A DNA stretch of 64,000 nucleotides from Liolophura sinensis (GCF_032854445.1 NC_088296.1:7972706-8036705); one strand, 5' to 3'; counted from the first letter of the stretch, positions 11,691-24,171 are shown. Numbers and translations are program-made. Notes: generated from the sequence alone by a model not told the origin.

Positions 11691-12850
11691 TGACAGGTAA
11701 GCTAACAGCCCAATACAACGTTTATGTTGGATTAATAGAATATGTATGGTATATTTAACAGAATCATCTACAGTAATGAGAGAATAATACGCATCTATAA
11801 CCGAATAATATGCCTCTATAACAGAGTACATTCTAGCACCACAAGAACAGCAGAAACAAAGCTGTGTCATATTCAACATGACAGGTAAGCTAACAGCCCA
11901 ATACAACGTTTATGTTGGATTAATAGAATATGTATGGTATATTTAATAGAATCATCTACAGTAATGAGAAAATAATACGCATCTATAACCGAATAATGTG
12001 CCTCTATAACAGAGTACATTCTAGCACCACAAGGACAGCAGAAACAAAGCTGCGTCATATTCAACATGACAGGTAAGCTAATAGCCCAATACAACGTTTA
12101 TATTGGATTAATAGAATATGTATGCTATATTTAACAGAATCATCTACAGTAATGAGAAAATAATACGCATCTATAACCGAAAAATATGCCTCTATAACAG
12201 AGTACATTCTTGCATTACAAGGACAGCAGAAACAAAACTGTGTCATATTCAATATGACAGGTAAGCTAATAGCCCAATACAACGTTTGTGTTGGATTAAT
12301 AGAATATGTATGCTATGTTTAACAGAATCATCTACAGTAATGAGAAAATAATACGCATCTATAACCGAATAATATGCCTCTATAACAGAGTACATTCTAG
12401 CAGCACAAGGACAGCAGAAACAAAGCTGTGTCATATTCAATATGACAGGTAAGCTAATAGCTTAATACAACGTTTATGTTGGATTAATAAAATATGTATG
12501 CTATGTTTAACAGAATCATCTACAGTAATGAGAAAATAATACGCATCTATAACCGAATAATATGCCTCTATAACAGAGTACATTCTAGCACCATTTGGAC
12601 AGCAGAAACAAAGCTGTGTCATATTCAACATGACAGGTAAGCTAATAGCTTAATACAACGTTTATGTTGGATTAATAGAATATGTATGCTATGTTTAACA
12701 GAATCATCTACAGTAATGAGAAAATAATACGCATCTATAACCGAATAATATGCCTCTATAACAGAGTACATTCTAGCACCATTTGGACAGCAGAAACAAA
12801 GCTGTGTCATATTCAACATGACAGGTAACCTAATTGTCTAATACAACTTT
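11667..12850. repeat. 188-bp tandem satellite, about 6.3 units
   Basis: Six near-identical 188-bp units and a partial one follow each other. Each contains the near-palindrome GTCATATTCAATATGAC and CGCATCTATAACCGAATAA. The period is exact, and because 188 is not a multiple of three, short open frames recur once per unit without joining; they are not genes. The matching place near gene B (43,330-43,385) has only one partial unit. Confidence 0.9.
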
Positions 12851-14594
<1,744 letters not shown>

Positions 14595-14679
14595 CTATAT
14601 GTAAGTGAATATATTGCCATCTATGCCTCTGTGCAACTGTCGGCGTGAAGCTTGTCAGTTTCAGTCTTCTCAAGAAGAG

Positions 14680-14722
14680 ATGTCGGTTTGCAGTGTTATG
14701 TTGTCCCTTCTGGTTCTCCTAG
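14680..14722 (+). CDS. Gene A exon 1: signal peptide
   Basis: ATG opens [15 protein letters not shown], a short hydrophobic secretion signal, and the exon ends in phase 1 at CTAG|GTGAGT. The leader CTTCTCAAGAAGAG-ATG is shared with gene B, and GAAGAG-ATG with gene C, which supports the start. The exon is 43 nt in all three genes. Confidence 0.75.
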
Positions 14723-14812
14723 GTGAGTTCTGTTGGCGTGATTACGAGGCTATGAACAGATAAAGTTTAGTCATGTTAAAAGGCAACGTAACTGTAACCC
14801 ATTTTTATGGTT

Positions 14813-15065
14813 CTTTATTTGATTGGTGTTTTGCGCCGTACTCAAAAGTATTTCACTTACACGACGGTGGCCAACATTATGGTGGGTGGAAACCGGGCAC
14901 AGCCAGGGGAAAACTCACAGCCGTCCGCAGGTTGCCGTCAGACCTTTACACTTACGTTTAGAGAGGAGCCAGCATGAGCTGAACTTACAGCGACCGCATT
15001 GATGAGAGGCTCCTGTTTCATTATGCTGCGCTAGCACGCTAATCAACTAAGCCACAGAGACCCCC
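14813..15065 (-). mobile_element. SINE, near full length
   Basis: Read on the minus strand, the tRNA-like head (GGCTTAGTTGATTAGCGTGC) leads to the tail matching GTATAAGTGAAATA.. and CACCAATCAAATAAA. The orthologous copy is at 46,025-46,290 in gene B. Confidence 0.85.
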
Positions 15066-15640
15066 GAACGTCTGTAGATTTATTCACAACTCAGTCAGCT
15101 ATATACAAACGTTCGTAGACGTATTCACAAGGCATCCTGATATATACAAACGTTCGTAGACGTATTCACAAGACATCGTGATATATACAAACGTTCGTAG
15201 ACGTATTCACAACAAATCCGGGTATATATAAACGTGTGTAGACGTATTTATAACAGATCCGGCTATATACCAACTTGTGTAGACATATTCACAACAGATC
15301 AGGCTATACGCAAACGTGTGTAGATTAAAAGTGTCTAGACGCATTTGCGTCTGAGTCGGACATGTAGGCATATTATCGACTCTACCATATATCTACAAAC
15401 TCATGAAGACGTATTCAGGACCCAACCGGGTACATACTAACATGTGTGAGCGTATTCACGGCTGGATCAGGTATATACTGACGTGTGTGAGCGTATTCAT
15501 ATGTGTTTATATACCTGGATCAGGTATATACAGACGTGCGTAGACGTATTCACGACGATATCTACAAAAGTGCCTAGGCGTATTCTCGAGTGAGTCGGGC
15601 ATATGCAAACTTATGTGGGCGTATTCACAACTGAGCTGGG
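15066..15640. repeat. 41-bp minisatellite, degenerate
   Basis: Units of the type GTTCGTAGACGTATTCACAA + CATCCTGATATATACAAAC recur with a 41-bp period (starts at 15,111, 15,152 and 15,193) and drift further along. A shorter related array is in gene B at 46,300-46,660. Confidence 0.8.
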
Positions 15641-15724
15641 TATATACGAATCTAGGAATACGAATCATATTCACAAATAAGCAGAGTAAATACGGACGTG
15701 TATGAAAAAGTTCCGTTAGTGAGA

Positions 15725-15975
15725 CACTCTCAAAAATTAAATCTAACAGAAAAAATGTTGCTTTAGTGATAGTAGAATGTATTCTGTCGCTGCAGTACAT
15801 TATTCTGGTAAATATAACACACTTATTCTGTTATTTCAGCGAAAAGATTGTATTACACTTTTACAAGATGTTCTGTAGGATAGGACACACTGCTGTGTCA
15901 ATTTAACATAATACTTTCCCGCAGCATCCAGATAACAGGCTTTCTAATTAAATTAACTGATTATTTTTTGAGGAA
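15725..15975. mobile_element. MITE-like element
   Basis: It shares TAGAATGTATTCTG, ATATAACACACTTATTCTG and a CTTTCTAATTAAATTAACTG end with copies at 46,740-46,985 and 62,991-63,192. I saw no coding capacity. Confidence 0.5.
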
Positions 15976-16439
15976 AGAAAGTGTCCACATATTTGTATAG
16001 GCATTTTCGATTGTTGGCAATTTGTGCACTACCTTTTTATTTCAAAACAAGGAAATAAGGATTGCTGTCAAAAAACTCACAGAGTGTGTTTCGTGAGTTG
16101 TCCATGGTAATACACGATTACATAATTAACAGAGAATTCAGCTGATATTGTGATTTGGTGTCACCTACGGTAAAATGAATGCATTACACATTGAAAAACG
16201 TGAACAGTTTCTTTTAAATCGTGAATTTGTGAGGCCTACGTTAGGGTAAATGTATCCCCCTCTCTTGTCGTCTGTGTCAGGCTAACAGGGGTATAAACTA
16301 ATGCTGAAGTCCGTTAAGCTAACAAGAGTGAATATGTTGACGGTTGATTTAGATATCAAGCTAAAGGGGATACACATGACACCTAAAGATTACCTCTCTT
16401 AAGCATCCCACCAACGGGATTTCGACGTGTTCAAGTGCA

Positions 16440-16612
16440 GCTTATGCTGGTTTTCTTTCTGGCCGTATGTGAGGATGTCTGCCAGTAACTTGGGGTTGAT
16501 TTTAGGTTTCCCCACTGGTTCTCTCTGGTTTCCTACCACTTGATATCGCCGTCGTATAAGTTAAATATTCTTGTGTACCGCGTAAAATGTCAATCAAAAA
16601 ATAAATAAATAT
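16440..16612 (+). mobile_element. SINE, 5'-truncated
   Basis: GGCCGTATGTGAGGATGTCTG, the diverged middle and the tail GTCGTATAAGTTAAATATTC match the common SINE. The orthologous copy in gene B is at 47,460-47,635. Confidence 0.8.
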
Positions 16613-16774
16613 GGCGGACATCAGTCAGGTATTGTGTGACAGACAGGGCAATGTGTTATGTTCAGAACAATTAGGCCCAAGGATAAAATCTTTGACTGAC
16701 ATTTAATTCGTTGAATTTTAATCTCAAAAAACTTTGCTGGCTACTGTATCGCAACTGTCACAATTTGTTTTCAG

Positions 16775-16951
16775 TGATGACGGCCACAAAAACAACTACC
16801 AGTGCCCAGAATACACCCGTTTTCTCATCTTGCAGTGATGATAGTCAATGTCCTGACCATGCAAGTTGCCGTGCTCGTTATCCCGACGGACTACTGTGTA
16901 TCTGTAACGAAGGATACGTGGCGTCGAGCAGTTTGACCGTTTGCGAAAATG
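16775..16951 (+). CDS. Gene A exon 2: EGF-like module
   Basis: A 59-codon phase 1-1 exon (TTTTCAG|TG .. AATG|GTGAG) has a Thr-rich lead (TATKTTTSAQNT) and then six cysteines (CSDDSQC, ASC, LCIC, TVC). The spacing C-x6-C-x5-C..C-x-C..C with the NEGY turn fits an EGF/EB-type extracellular module. Gene C exon 2 and exon 5 of A are homologous. Confidence 0.8.
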
Positions 16952-16984
16952 GTGAGATGAATTAATGCATATCAATAAAACTGT

Positions 16985-17120
16985 ATGTTCCAGCAACCTG
17001 CGGATGGTGATGGGTGTCCCCCGGATTCTGCCCGGTTTCCTTCCACCAAAATCTGAATCCCGTCGTATAAGTGAAATATTCCTTTAGAACGGCGTAAAAC
17101 ACCAGTGAAATAAATAAATC
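16985..17120 (+). mobile_element. SINE, 5'-truncated
   Basis: CAGCAACCTGCGGATGGTGA through the tail ..GTGAAATATTCC..GGCGTAAAACACC matches the common SINE. The orthologue in gene B is at 48,010-48,140. Confidence 0.85.
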
Positions 17121-17311
17121 CAAGCCAAAAAAAAAAAAAAAATACAAAATTTATTTCTGAAAGGATGCATATGTCTTAACTATAATATAGTGTGATGTCT
17201 TTTAAGCACAACCATGATATGTTCTCTAAATAATTCCCATGCAAATAAATACAACTCTGTGTGAAGTGCCCTTGTATATGTATCTCATACAATCCTAAAA
17301 CTTCACCATAG

Positions 17312-17590
17312 CTGTATATTTCAACGACATTTGTACATCACGGTGTGCAGAGCTGTTCAGGTTATGAGCGTGGTGCGAAAGATGTGCGTGTGTTATACGA
17401 GAATTGTACCGGTTCCAGGAGGTAAAAACTGTGCTTTCGTGGAAATGGGATTCTTGGGAGAAGTATGCAGGGGTGTGACGTGTTCTCAGCGGGAAGCAAA
17501 TATGTGTAGACGGAGGTCGCAGATGTATGTCGAGCGTAACGTCTGTTGCTAGGGATGTGTTTCGGACTTTAAGTAACTCTCAGTTACAGT
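17312..17590 (+). pseudogene. Gene A decayed exon 3: EB module with two frameshifts
   Basis: An acceptor (CACCATAG) precedes sequence homologous to exon 4: VYFNDICTSRCAELF, PGGKNCAFVE, FLGEVCRGVTCSQREANMC and, in another frame, CVDGGRRCMSSVT..FRTLSNSQLQC. The phase-1 frame hits TGA after 17 codons, and a second shift lies near 17,505. No clear donor follows. The same lesions occur in gene B. Skipping it keeps the mRNA in frame because neighbouring exons are phase 1. Confidence 0.75.
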
Positions 17591-17647
17591 GTATATCTTG
17601 ATTTCCATCAATTATGGCTCATCTAACATTATTCTTTTTCCTGACAG

Positions 17648-17950
17648 CCGCCTATATCAACGAGGTGTGTATAACGAAGTGTGCTGGTTTGTTTATGGTG
17701 TGCAACTCTGTCCCTCGTCGGTGCGCGTGTTCGTTAGGCTATGTCACAGCTGGGGACAACCAAAACTGTGTTTTGCCAAGAAGAGGTCTGTTAGAAGAGC
17801 CATGCGGAGAGGGTTGTGTTTTCGATAGAGAGCAAAAATGTGTGAACGGAGTTTGCACGTGCATGTCGAACTTAAGGCGTATTACTAGGGAAGAGATTCA
17901 GGCCTTTAACAATCGTCAAGGACAGTGCATACAGCGCGCTTACACTCTAG
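17648..17950 (+). CDS. Gene A exon 4: double EB-type cysteine module
   Basis: This 101-codon phase 1-1 exon (TGACAG|CC .. CTAG|GTATG) encodes 12 cysteines in two six-cysteine modules: CITKCAGLFMVC..RCACSLGY..NC and EPCGEGC..KCVNGVCTCMSNLRR..QC. The second has the C-x2-G-x-C-x-C pattern of EB modules. It is the same length as gene C exon 3 (303 nt). Confidence 0.85.
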
Positions 17951-18401
17951 GTATGAAGTGTCTTTTTTTTTGTTTTATTAGCAAGCCTATGCTAAGAGTT
18001 TGAAAAACACGAAGTTAAAAATTCTGTCTCTAACAAAAGCGAAATAACTATTTTTTATGGGCTAAAAGTCGAAGTATTGGAGTGGAAAATTATGTTCAAA
18101 TTGTAATTACTATGTGGTCTTTCCCGTCGATTCTTCCACCTTGTTTTTTCGGTGGTAATAAAACTATATTTTAGAAGGTAAATAGGTCGAACGTGTTACG
18201 TGTAAACATGACACCATTATATTTGTACAACATAAACATAAAGAAAGAAAAGCATAGCAAATATTGTAAAGCCATTTTATTTTTAACTTAAGTTGAAATT
18301 ATATATGCATATAATGTGTAAGATGGATTATGGTAGAGTTGGTGGCTTTGGTCTTTACGGGGAATCCAATAGAAAAGGAAAACATGTCTCTACTGCTTTA
18401 G
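17951..18401 (+). other. Gene A intron 4
   Basis: Intron sequence without recognisable features. It is closely matched by gene B 48,967-49,420. Confidence 0.5.
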
Positions 18402-18650
18402 ACGGACCAATTCTACCAACGACAACAACAACTAAGGCACCACCACCATTACCAACAGCAGCGCCCACTGTGTCATCCCCAACACCACAACCTACTACAG
18501 CCACTACATTCCGGAGAGTTTTGTCAAGTTGCAGTTCTAATAGCCAGTGTGCTGGTCAGGCTTCCTGCCGTGTTCGTTATCCTGACGGACTATTGTGTAT
18601 CTGTAACGAAGGATATATGGCGTCTACCGATTTCGCCGGATGTGAAAGAG
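18402..18650 (+). CDS. Gene A exon 5: Thr/Pro linker plus EGF-like module
   Basis: An 83-codon phase 1-1 exon starts with a Thr/Pro-rich, probably O-glycosylated linker (LPTTTTTKAPPPLPT, TPQPTTATT). A six-cysteine module like exon 2 follows (CSSNSQC, ASC, LCIC, GC). The predicted donor GAAAGAG|GTCATT is weak, and read-through gives GHC-stop after four codons, which could make a secreted form. Confidence 0.75.
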
Positions 18651-19149
18651 GTCATTGTTAACTGTCTTTTTATTGTTGTTAAAAGTGAACAGGAGTTTAT
18701 ATGACATAGGTTTTATTTAATAACTACACCGTGAAATTCACTAAATAACCCCGATTTGTTAAAATAATAATTCTTTTCTGTAGATTGCTAGAAATTTAAT
18801 TATGTCTAAACTGTGTGTATGGTGATCTCAGTATCCAAGTGGCTAGAACATAAGTGCAGAAGAGTGACATAGTCTTAGTTTTTGGAACACTCATAGAGGA
18901 AACAGGAAGTGAGATATGGTGTTTTTAATGCACCTGTATCTACATTGATTAAAGGATACGTGGAAATGAACTAAAAAACAAAGAGAATGGTTTGAGGTAA
19001 AATGAAGAGTACATAAATCCGTCAAAACTGACATTCGTATATCAACCGTCAGCCAACATTTACATTCCAGATCAATAATTGCGAAGCCAATATCCAAAAC
19101 AACGTAAAACGTAAACAAAGCAACAAAAATGTAAAAAAAAAAATAGAAG

Positions 19150-19665
19150 TATGGAATACTTCAATAATGCATGTGCCAGTTGTTGCGCTATGATTGCATG
19201 TACCCACTGTTGCGCTATGATTGCATGTTTCCAATGTTGTGCTATGATTCCATGTACCCAATGTTGCTCTATGATTGCATGTACCCAATGTTGCGCTATG
19301 ATTGCATGTACCCACTGTTGCGCTATGATTGCATGTTTCCAATTTTGTGCTGTGATTCCATGTACCCAATGTTGCTCTATGATTGCATGTACCCAATGTT
19401 GCGCTATGATTGCATGTACCCAATGTTGCGCTATGATTGCATGTACCCAATGTTGCTCTATGATTGCATATACAAAATGTTGCTCTATGACTGCATGTAC
19501 CCAATGTTGCGGCATGATTGCATGTACCCAATGTAGCTCTATGATTGCATGTACCCAATGTTGCTCTATGATTGCATGTACCCAATGTTGCGCTGTGATT
19601 GCATGTACCCAATGTTGCGCCATAATTGAATGTACCCAATGTTGCGCTGTGATTAAACTCTCCGT
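19150..19665. repeat. 27-bp minisatellite, about 19 units
   Basis: The unit is close to TGTTGCGCTATGATTGCATG + TACCCAA. At 27 bp it preserves frame, so several frames on both strands stay open, including a Cys-rich one on the plus strand. It lies in an intron, and gene B has only about five degraded units (49,868-50,010), so I treat it as non-coding. Confidence 0.9.
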
Positions 19666-19699
19666 ATTCGTAATTTTGTGATCTGATTTAACACGATTA

Positions 19700-20060
19700 A
19701 AACGCTGTCCCTGGCGCCGGGTGAAGCGGAACTAGATACAGTCACGCAGGACAGCGCCAGAGATTCTGGACGCTTTGTCCATATTTATTTACAAGGGAGT
19801 TATAACCATTGTAAAACTTAGGAAACTTAGAGACAAGGTGTTGGATGGAATAAACTTAACACATCGGTTTTCTAGTAATAACGTTGATTGAAATTTGCAT
19901 CTAACAAAAAAGATCTTAATAACGATATGTCATTCAAATGACAAAAACCCACTCATTCTTGAGGTCTCCCTTTTACGCACATCTTCCCTCAATGGACATA
20001 AATATTCGGAAATGACGTCGTCGACCGACATATTGTAAATGCGGGACCAGCTAAGCTCTC
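19700..20060 (-). mobile_element. Reverse-transcriptase element remnant (3' end)
   Basis: On the minus strand, the fragments SKFPKFYNGYNSLVNKYGQ and SVQNLWRCPA correspond to the 3' end of the longer element at 34,440-35,486 in gene C. A matching remnant lies in gene B at 50,060-50,400. There are multiple stops. Confidence 0.6.
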
Positions 20061-20515
20061 CACGTCGGGCTCTCACTTCAACAAAGTTGCCTTGACAGCT
20101 TTCACCTTTGGCGACACTACAGCAGGCTATTTAACTTCCTGAGTGACGGCTGGGGCTTTAGATTAAAGAAAAGTTTAGCTTAAAGTGATATTTTTGCCTC
20201 ATGGCGAGAACTGAGTTATTTTACACTCCCATGTGGTAGTCTACACCATATACTAAGTACAGGTATTAACAAACAAACAAAAAAGCGTTTCATGTATCCT
20301 TTAAAGCCTTTTAAAATCTGGATGAGAAAGATGTGTGCTGTGACGTCCCGATTTGGCGATCATTCGGACAGAAAGCAGGGCCAATTTCAAAATATTTTAA
20401 CTGCGTTTGTTTTGTTGAGTGTGAATTATCTTGATATGATATATAGTCTGCTCATTAATACGCCAACGTCAAAATACTGTTCATGTCTCCATAGTACGTT
20501 GTATTCATTTATTTT

Positions 20516-20645
20516 GTCGATTGATGTTTTACACCTAACTCACGAATATTTGAATTTTTTAAGACAGCAGTCAGCATTATGGTGGGAAGGAAACCGACCA
20601 GAGTCCGGAAAAAAATCACGACGTCCATCCGCACGTTGCTCATGA
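20516..20645 (-). mobile_element. SINE, 3' part
   Basis: CAGCATTATGGTGGGAAGGA and the tail GATTGATGTTTTACACC match the SINE in reverse. It ends about 40 bp before exon 6. The orthologue in gene B is at 50,828-50,960. Confidence 0.8.
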
Positions 20646-20687
20646 TGAGAATACATACGATAAGAACTCTAGTATTTCTTATTTCAG

Positions 20688-20801
20688 AAGGATCAACCCC
20701 GCCTACAACAATAATTAGGACCAGGAAAATATCGTCACCGACAAGAGCAGTACGAACAACACCTGCATCTACAACACCAGTACCTACAACGTCATCACTC
20801 G
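20688..20801 (+). CDS. Gene A exon 6: Thr/Pro-rich stalk
   Basis: A 38-codon phase 1-1 exon (TATTTCAG|AA .. CTCG|GTAATT) encodes EGSTPPTTIIRTRK.. and TTPASTTPVPTTSS, a mucin-like O-glycosylation stalk. The gene B copy at 51,002-51,115 has the same length and only a few changes. Confidence 0.7.
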
Positions 20802-21013
20802 GTAATTCTTCATTTAATAGGGCTAAAAATCAGTGCCATAGGGACACGCCATGCCATTTCTGTTTATCGTCCGAAGCTGTCACTATATAATACGGTCACA
20901 TGAATCGATTGCCTGAATATCAACAAAGAAAAAAAACAAACTCACCTTACATAGAATTTTATACGCAAATATATCTCACACGGAGAATAGAAGTTGTTCC
21001 TTTGTACTTTCAG

Positions 21014-21123
21014 TGGTACTAGTAGTTATAATTCTGTCTGCCATAAAAAAATGGTATTACATTTGGTTACTCCATTTTCCTTTCTCCATCATCAGCGGCT
21101 TTGTCCTCCTGAGTACGGAATAA
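21014..21123 (+). CDS. Candidate alternative last exon with a hydrophobic segment (gene A)
   Basis: A strong acceptor (CCTTTGTACTTTCAG) is followed, in the phase 1 used by exon 6, by VVLVVIILSAIKKWYYIWLL.. and a stop after ..LLSTE. The gene B copy (51,326-51,432) differs by exactly one codon and mostly mild changes, as expected of coding sequence. If spliced after exon 6, it would give a membrane-anchored form without the tyrosine tail. Chance open sequence is possible. Confidence 0.35.
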
Positions 21124-21199
21124 ATCAAACCAAACGCACGTCACCCCCACGTGCAACATATGTTAGTTCATACCACCATTATTTCTGTGTAACACTAAA

Positions 21200-21320
21200 C
21201 AGATGATCATGGGTTTCCCCCTGGGCTCTGTTCGCTTCGCTACCATTATAATGCTGGCCGCCGTTGTATAAGTGAAATATTCCTGAGTGCGGCATCAAAC
21301 ACTAATTAAAATAAACAAAT
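21200..21320 (+). mobile_element. SINE, 3' part
   Basis: GGGTTTCCCCCTGGGCTCTG and the tail TTGTATAAGTGAAATATTCC match the common SINE. The orthologue in gene B is at 51,510-51,625. Confidence 0.85.
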
Positions 21321-21551
21321 ATATTAACAAGAATGTTATAAAAGAGAAGAAACATCAGCGCAAAGATGTTCAAACACAAGAGATGCATCTGCACAAAAGG
21401 AAAGGAATGGAAATGAAAATTAAACAAACACGTGTAAAATATCCTTTGGATAGCATGATGGTGCTCAGTGAAATTGCGGAATTTTTAAAGATAAAAATAA
21501 TATCACATTATGCCTAGAAAATGGAACTTATATATGATTTCTTCATATTAG

Positions 21552-21632
21552 GCGATTCCACCTCGCCGTTTTCTCAGATAAGCGACGTAAATCAAACAAT
21601 ACCCCCAGATGACACTCAGGCTACAAAGGGAG
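21552..21632 (+). CDS. Gene A exon 7: short stalk
   Basis: A 27-codon phase 1-1 exon (CATATTAG|GC .. GGGAG|GTAAGA) encodes GDSTSPFSQISDVNQTIPPD.., including one N-glycosylation sequon (NQT). It corresponds in position to gene C exon 4. In gene B the donor GT has become CT. Confidence 0.65.
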
Positions 21633-24077
21633 GTAAGAACAAAACTCAAAGTCTGACGAGAGATCGATTGTATATGTAAGACAGTGGACATAATGTAAAT
21701 ACTCCTGACATCATTAGGATGATGATCTGTAAGTGAAAATACTCGACAAGTACATCAGTAAGTCTTTAATGTTTGGTACTATTTGTGATAGCACAATTAT
21801 TTACAAATAATAATTCGGTGTTTTGTAACTCAAGTACAGGTTGTAAACAGAAGTGGTCTGCAAGTGAATAGAGTGGAACAAACGTATAAGAACAACAAAT
21901 ATGCGTGTAAACAAGCGGCGTACAACATTTCCTTATCGTGGGGGGTTATTTGTTAGCTGAGGTTGATAAGGATTGGCTTATACATGAAAATGACCTCCAT
22001 CGTTTTCGTGTAAGATTAAACTAAGTGCGACTGGATTCCAGTAGTCCTCTTAGTCAAAAATTATGTAGCAACTTGTGAGTTTTCCTTCACAAAAGACAAC
22101 ACAAAAGAACGTTATCGGCTGCTTCACACTGCTAGACATAGTCCACACAGCGTATGTGCCGCTCATTGCGCTCTCTCTACGTCGCTACCACCACTAGATA
22201 AAGTTGAGCTTTGGAGCCTTTTTAACCTCACTACTGGTGTCCTCGCGCGGAACTACTTAATCAGCATTAATGCAACAACTCTTGTCAGCAGTCACATCGT
22301 CTGATAGACATACAAAAGCTAAACAATGAATTTCACATAAAAAACCTGTACACAGAATTCTTAACGATTGGATTATATCGCACCAGATGCCCATCATAGT
22401 GAGGTAAACGCGATTCAACACAGTTTCACTATGGGTAAAATTTCGTACTCAAGGGAGAAGCGGATTGAATTTTTGTTGTTGTTATTAAGAAATGCAGAGT
22501 CTAAACTAAAGCAACATCTTAATCTTAAAGTGTTTTCGTACAATTATAATATACGCATATATGCCCGATTGTAAAATGGGTGCGCACGAAAAAATAGTCC
22601 GTGTGTACCAACTTTTCCAGCTTTAAAAAAGTAAAATCCTAAAAGGTTGGGTATATAAGGATTACGCTTCACACGACGTGTTTGTACACAGTTTATTTCT
22701 TTTCTCACATGGTATATGGAAAACTGGTTTACTGTGTGCAGATTTTTGCCATTTTTATTTTTATTTTAAGGGTATATATTGCTGCGTTGACACCACTGAA
22801 GTAGAATGTGCTGTTTTGGATTATTTCATTGAAGCATTCGACAATCACAACGTCTGAACGCCGAGGATAAAGTAGACGTCCTGTTTCATTCCACATTTCG
22901 AATTCCAGGATTCTATAGGCAAACCACATTGTGTGAGCGCAGTTTTAGTTTAGATAACAACATTCACCATGCACCATATTTGAAATACCAATATTGCACG
23001 TACATGCACCTTCATCATGGACGCCACGTATAAGCAATTAGTCTGCCCTGATAGGTTTACGTATTTAACTATATCTTTTCCATCTAAGAATCACATCTCT
23101 TAAAAGTAAAATTATTCTCTCAAGGCGACAGGAAAACATAAATATCATAATTTTATTAAAATATTCTCGCTGCCTTAGTAAACTAACACGTTGATCTCGA
23201 GGCAGGTGGTCTTATCATTACCAAAGGGGACGCAGAATTGATTTCTTCACTCATATTTATCAAACTTTAAGACTTAGATTAAAAATTCAAACACAGCTAC
23301 CATTAAAATGTTTTCCTCCAGACAATTTAAGATTTGTTGACTAAGTGAAAAAATGTAAACATGTCTACAATTCAAATGTTTTGACCCAGAACGTTTACAA
23401 TTTACACATTGATTTTTAACTGCAGGACAACGCACTAACCATACTTTTCTTTTGTGTTCTTAGTTTGGCTTTTTAAATACTGGTATATTATGATTTAAGT
23501 CCTTAGCTCTCTGATAGATACGGAGCCAGCTCTGGCTAGTTCGGCTGCAGTTTTAACTCAGAAGATTTGCCCTTCATGTTCTCCTCATTCAACATCGTAG
23601 GACTTCGGCCATGGCTCTGAAAGTAAAATCTAACTCTACTAGCGGGAAAAGAATTTAAATAATGAAAATAATGAAAATATCTTACATGTAGTAGGTATCC
23701 ACCAGAAATGTTTCCTGGACCAATCCATTCAGCCATAGGCCTACGCGTTTTGTTGTTTAGGTGTGCTGCATTCTACTGTTTTTCCCTGCCCCGCCAAGAG
23801 TGTCCTTTACTTTAAAAATCCTCGTGTTCTAACCACAGAAAGCGTTTATCATTCAGACTTTAAATACCGAAAACGGTGAACAGTTAGCATGCGTTCCTTT
23901 TAACCTGAAGGTTTTCAAAGTCTAATTCAGACAGAATGCCAGTCACAGAATGTGATAACGTCACACAGCTATAGTTATGGCTATTTACCGTTGCCGCTGC
24001 CAACCTTCAAATGACACTAATGAGCCAATAAATGAGCCTATAAACCAATCTAAATCCTCTCATCTTCTATTCTTCAG
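21633..24077 (+). other. Gene A intron 7
   Basis: Up to about 22,975 it is closely matched by gene B 51,942-53,125. Beyond that, A and B have no evident similarity, which marks the A/C recombination breakpoint seen in gene B. No other feature was recognised. Confidence 0.55.
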
Positions 24078-24171
24078 AATCAAAATCCAGAGAGCTAATC
24101 ATCGGCCTTGGTGTTGGACTTGGGTCAGCCCTTCTCCTGGCTGCAATATTTGCATCCGTTATATTTATTCA
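24078..24171 (+). CDS. Gene A exon 8: transmembrane segment
   Basis: The exon enters in phase 1 (TTCTTCAG|AA), encodes ESKSRE and then the helix LIIGLGVGLGSALLL.. to IFASVIFI-Q, and leaves in phase 2 at ATTCA|GTAAGT. It is a single-pass anchor. The 1-to-2 phase pattern is the same in genes B, C and D. Confidence 0.75.

Larger units (their letters stand above)
14723..16774 (+). other. Gene A intron 1
   Basis: It contains a reverse SINE (14,813-15,065), a degenerate 41-bp minisatellite (15,066-15,640), a MITE-like element (15,725-15,975) and a forward SINE (16,440-16,612). The same order occurs in gene B intron 1, so these insertions predate the A/B duplication. No exon was recognised inside. 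Confidence 0.6.
18651..20687 (+). other. Gene A intron 5
   Basis: It holds the 27-bp minisatellite (19,150-19,665), a minus-strand reverse-transcriptase remnant (19,700-20,060) and a reverse SINE (20,516-20,645). Gene B has the same order with a much shorter minisatellite. Confidence 0.6.
20802..21551 (+). other. Gene A intron 6
   Basis: It contains a possible alternative terminal exon (21,014-21,123) and a forward SINE (21,200-21,320). The rest is unannotated and matches gene B 51,116-51,860. Confidence 0.5.

Noticed and set aside
11685-12819. Six similar 63-73 residue minus-strand frames spaced 188 bp apart
   Set aside because: They are one frame per satellite unit; 188 is not a multiple of three, and the matching place near gene B lacks the array.
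11667-12850. CRISPR-like array
   Set aside because: Repeats are head to tail without unique spacers, in a eukaryotic genome.
19151-19681. Cysteine-rich 176-residue frame (CCAMIACTQ repeats)
   Set aside because: It lies in an intron on a 27-bp minisatellite, other frames are equally open, and the gene B copy is broken down.
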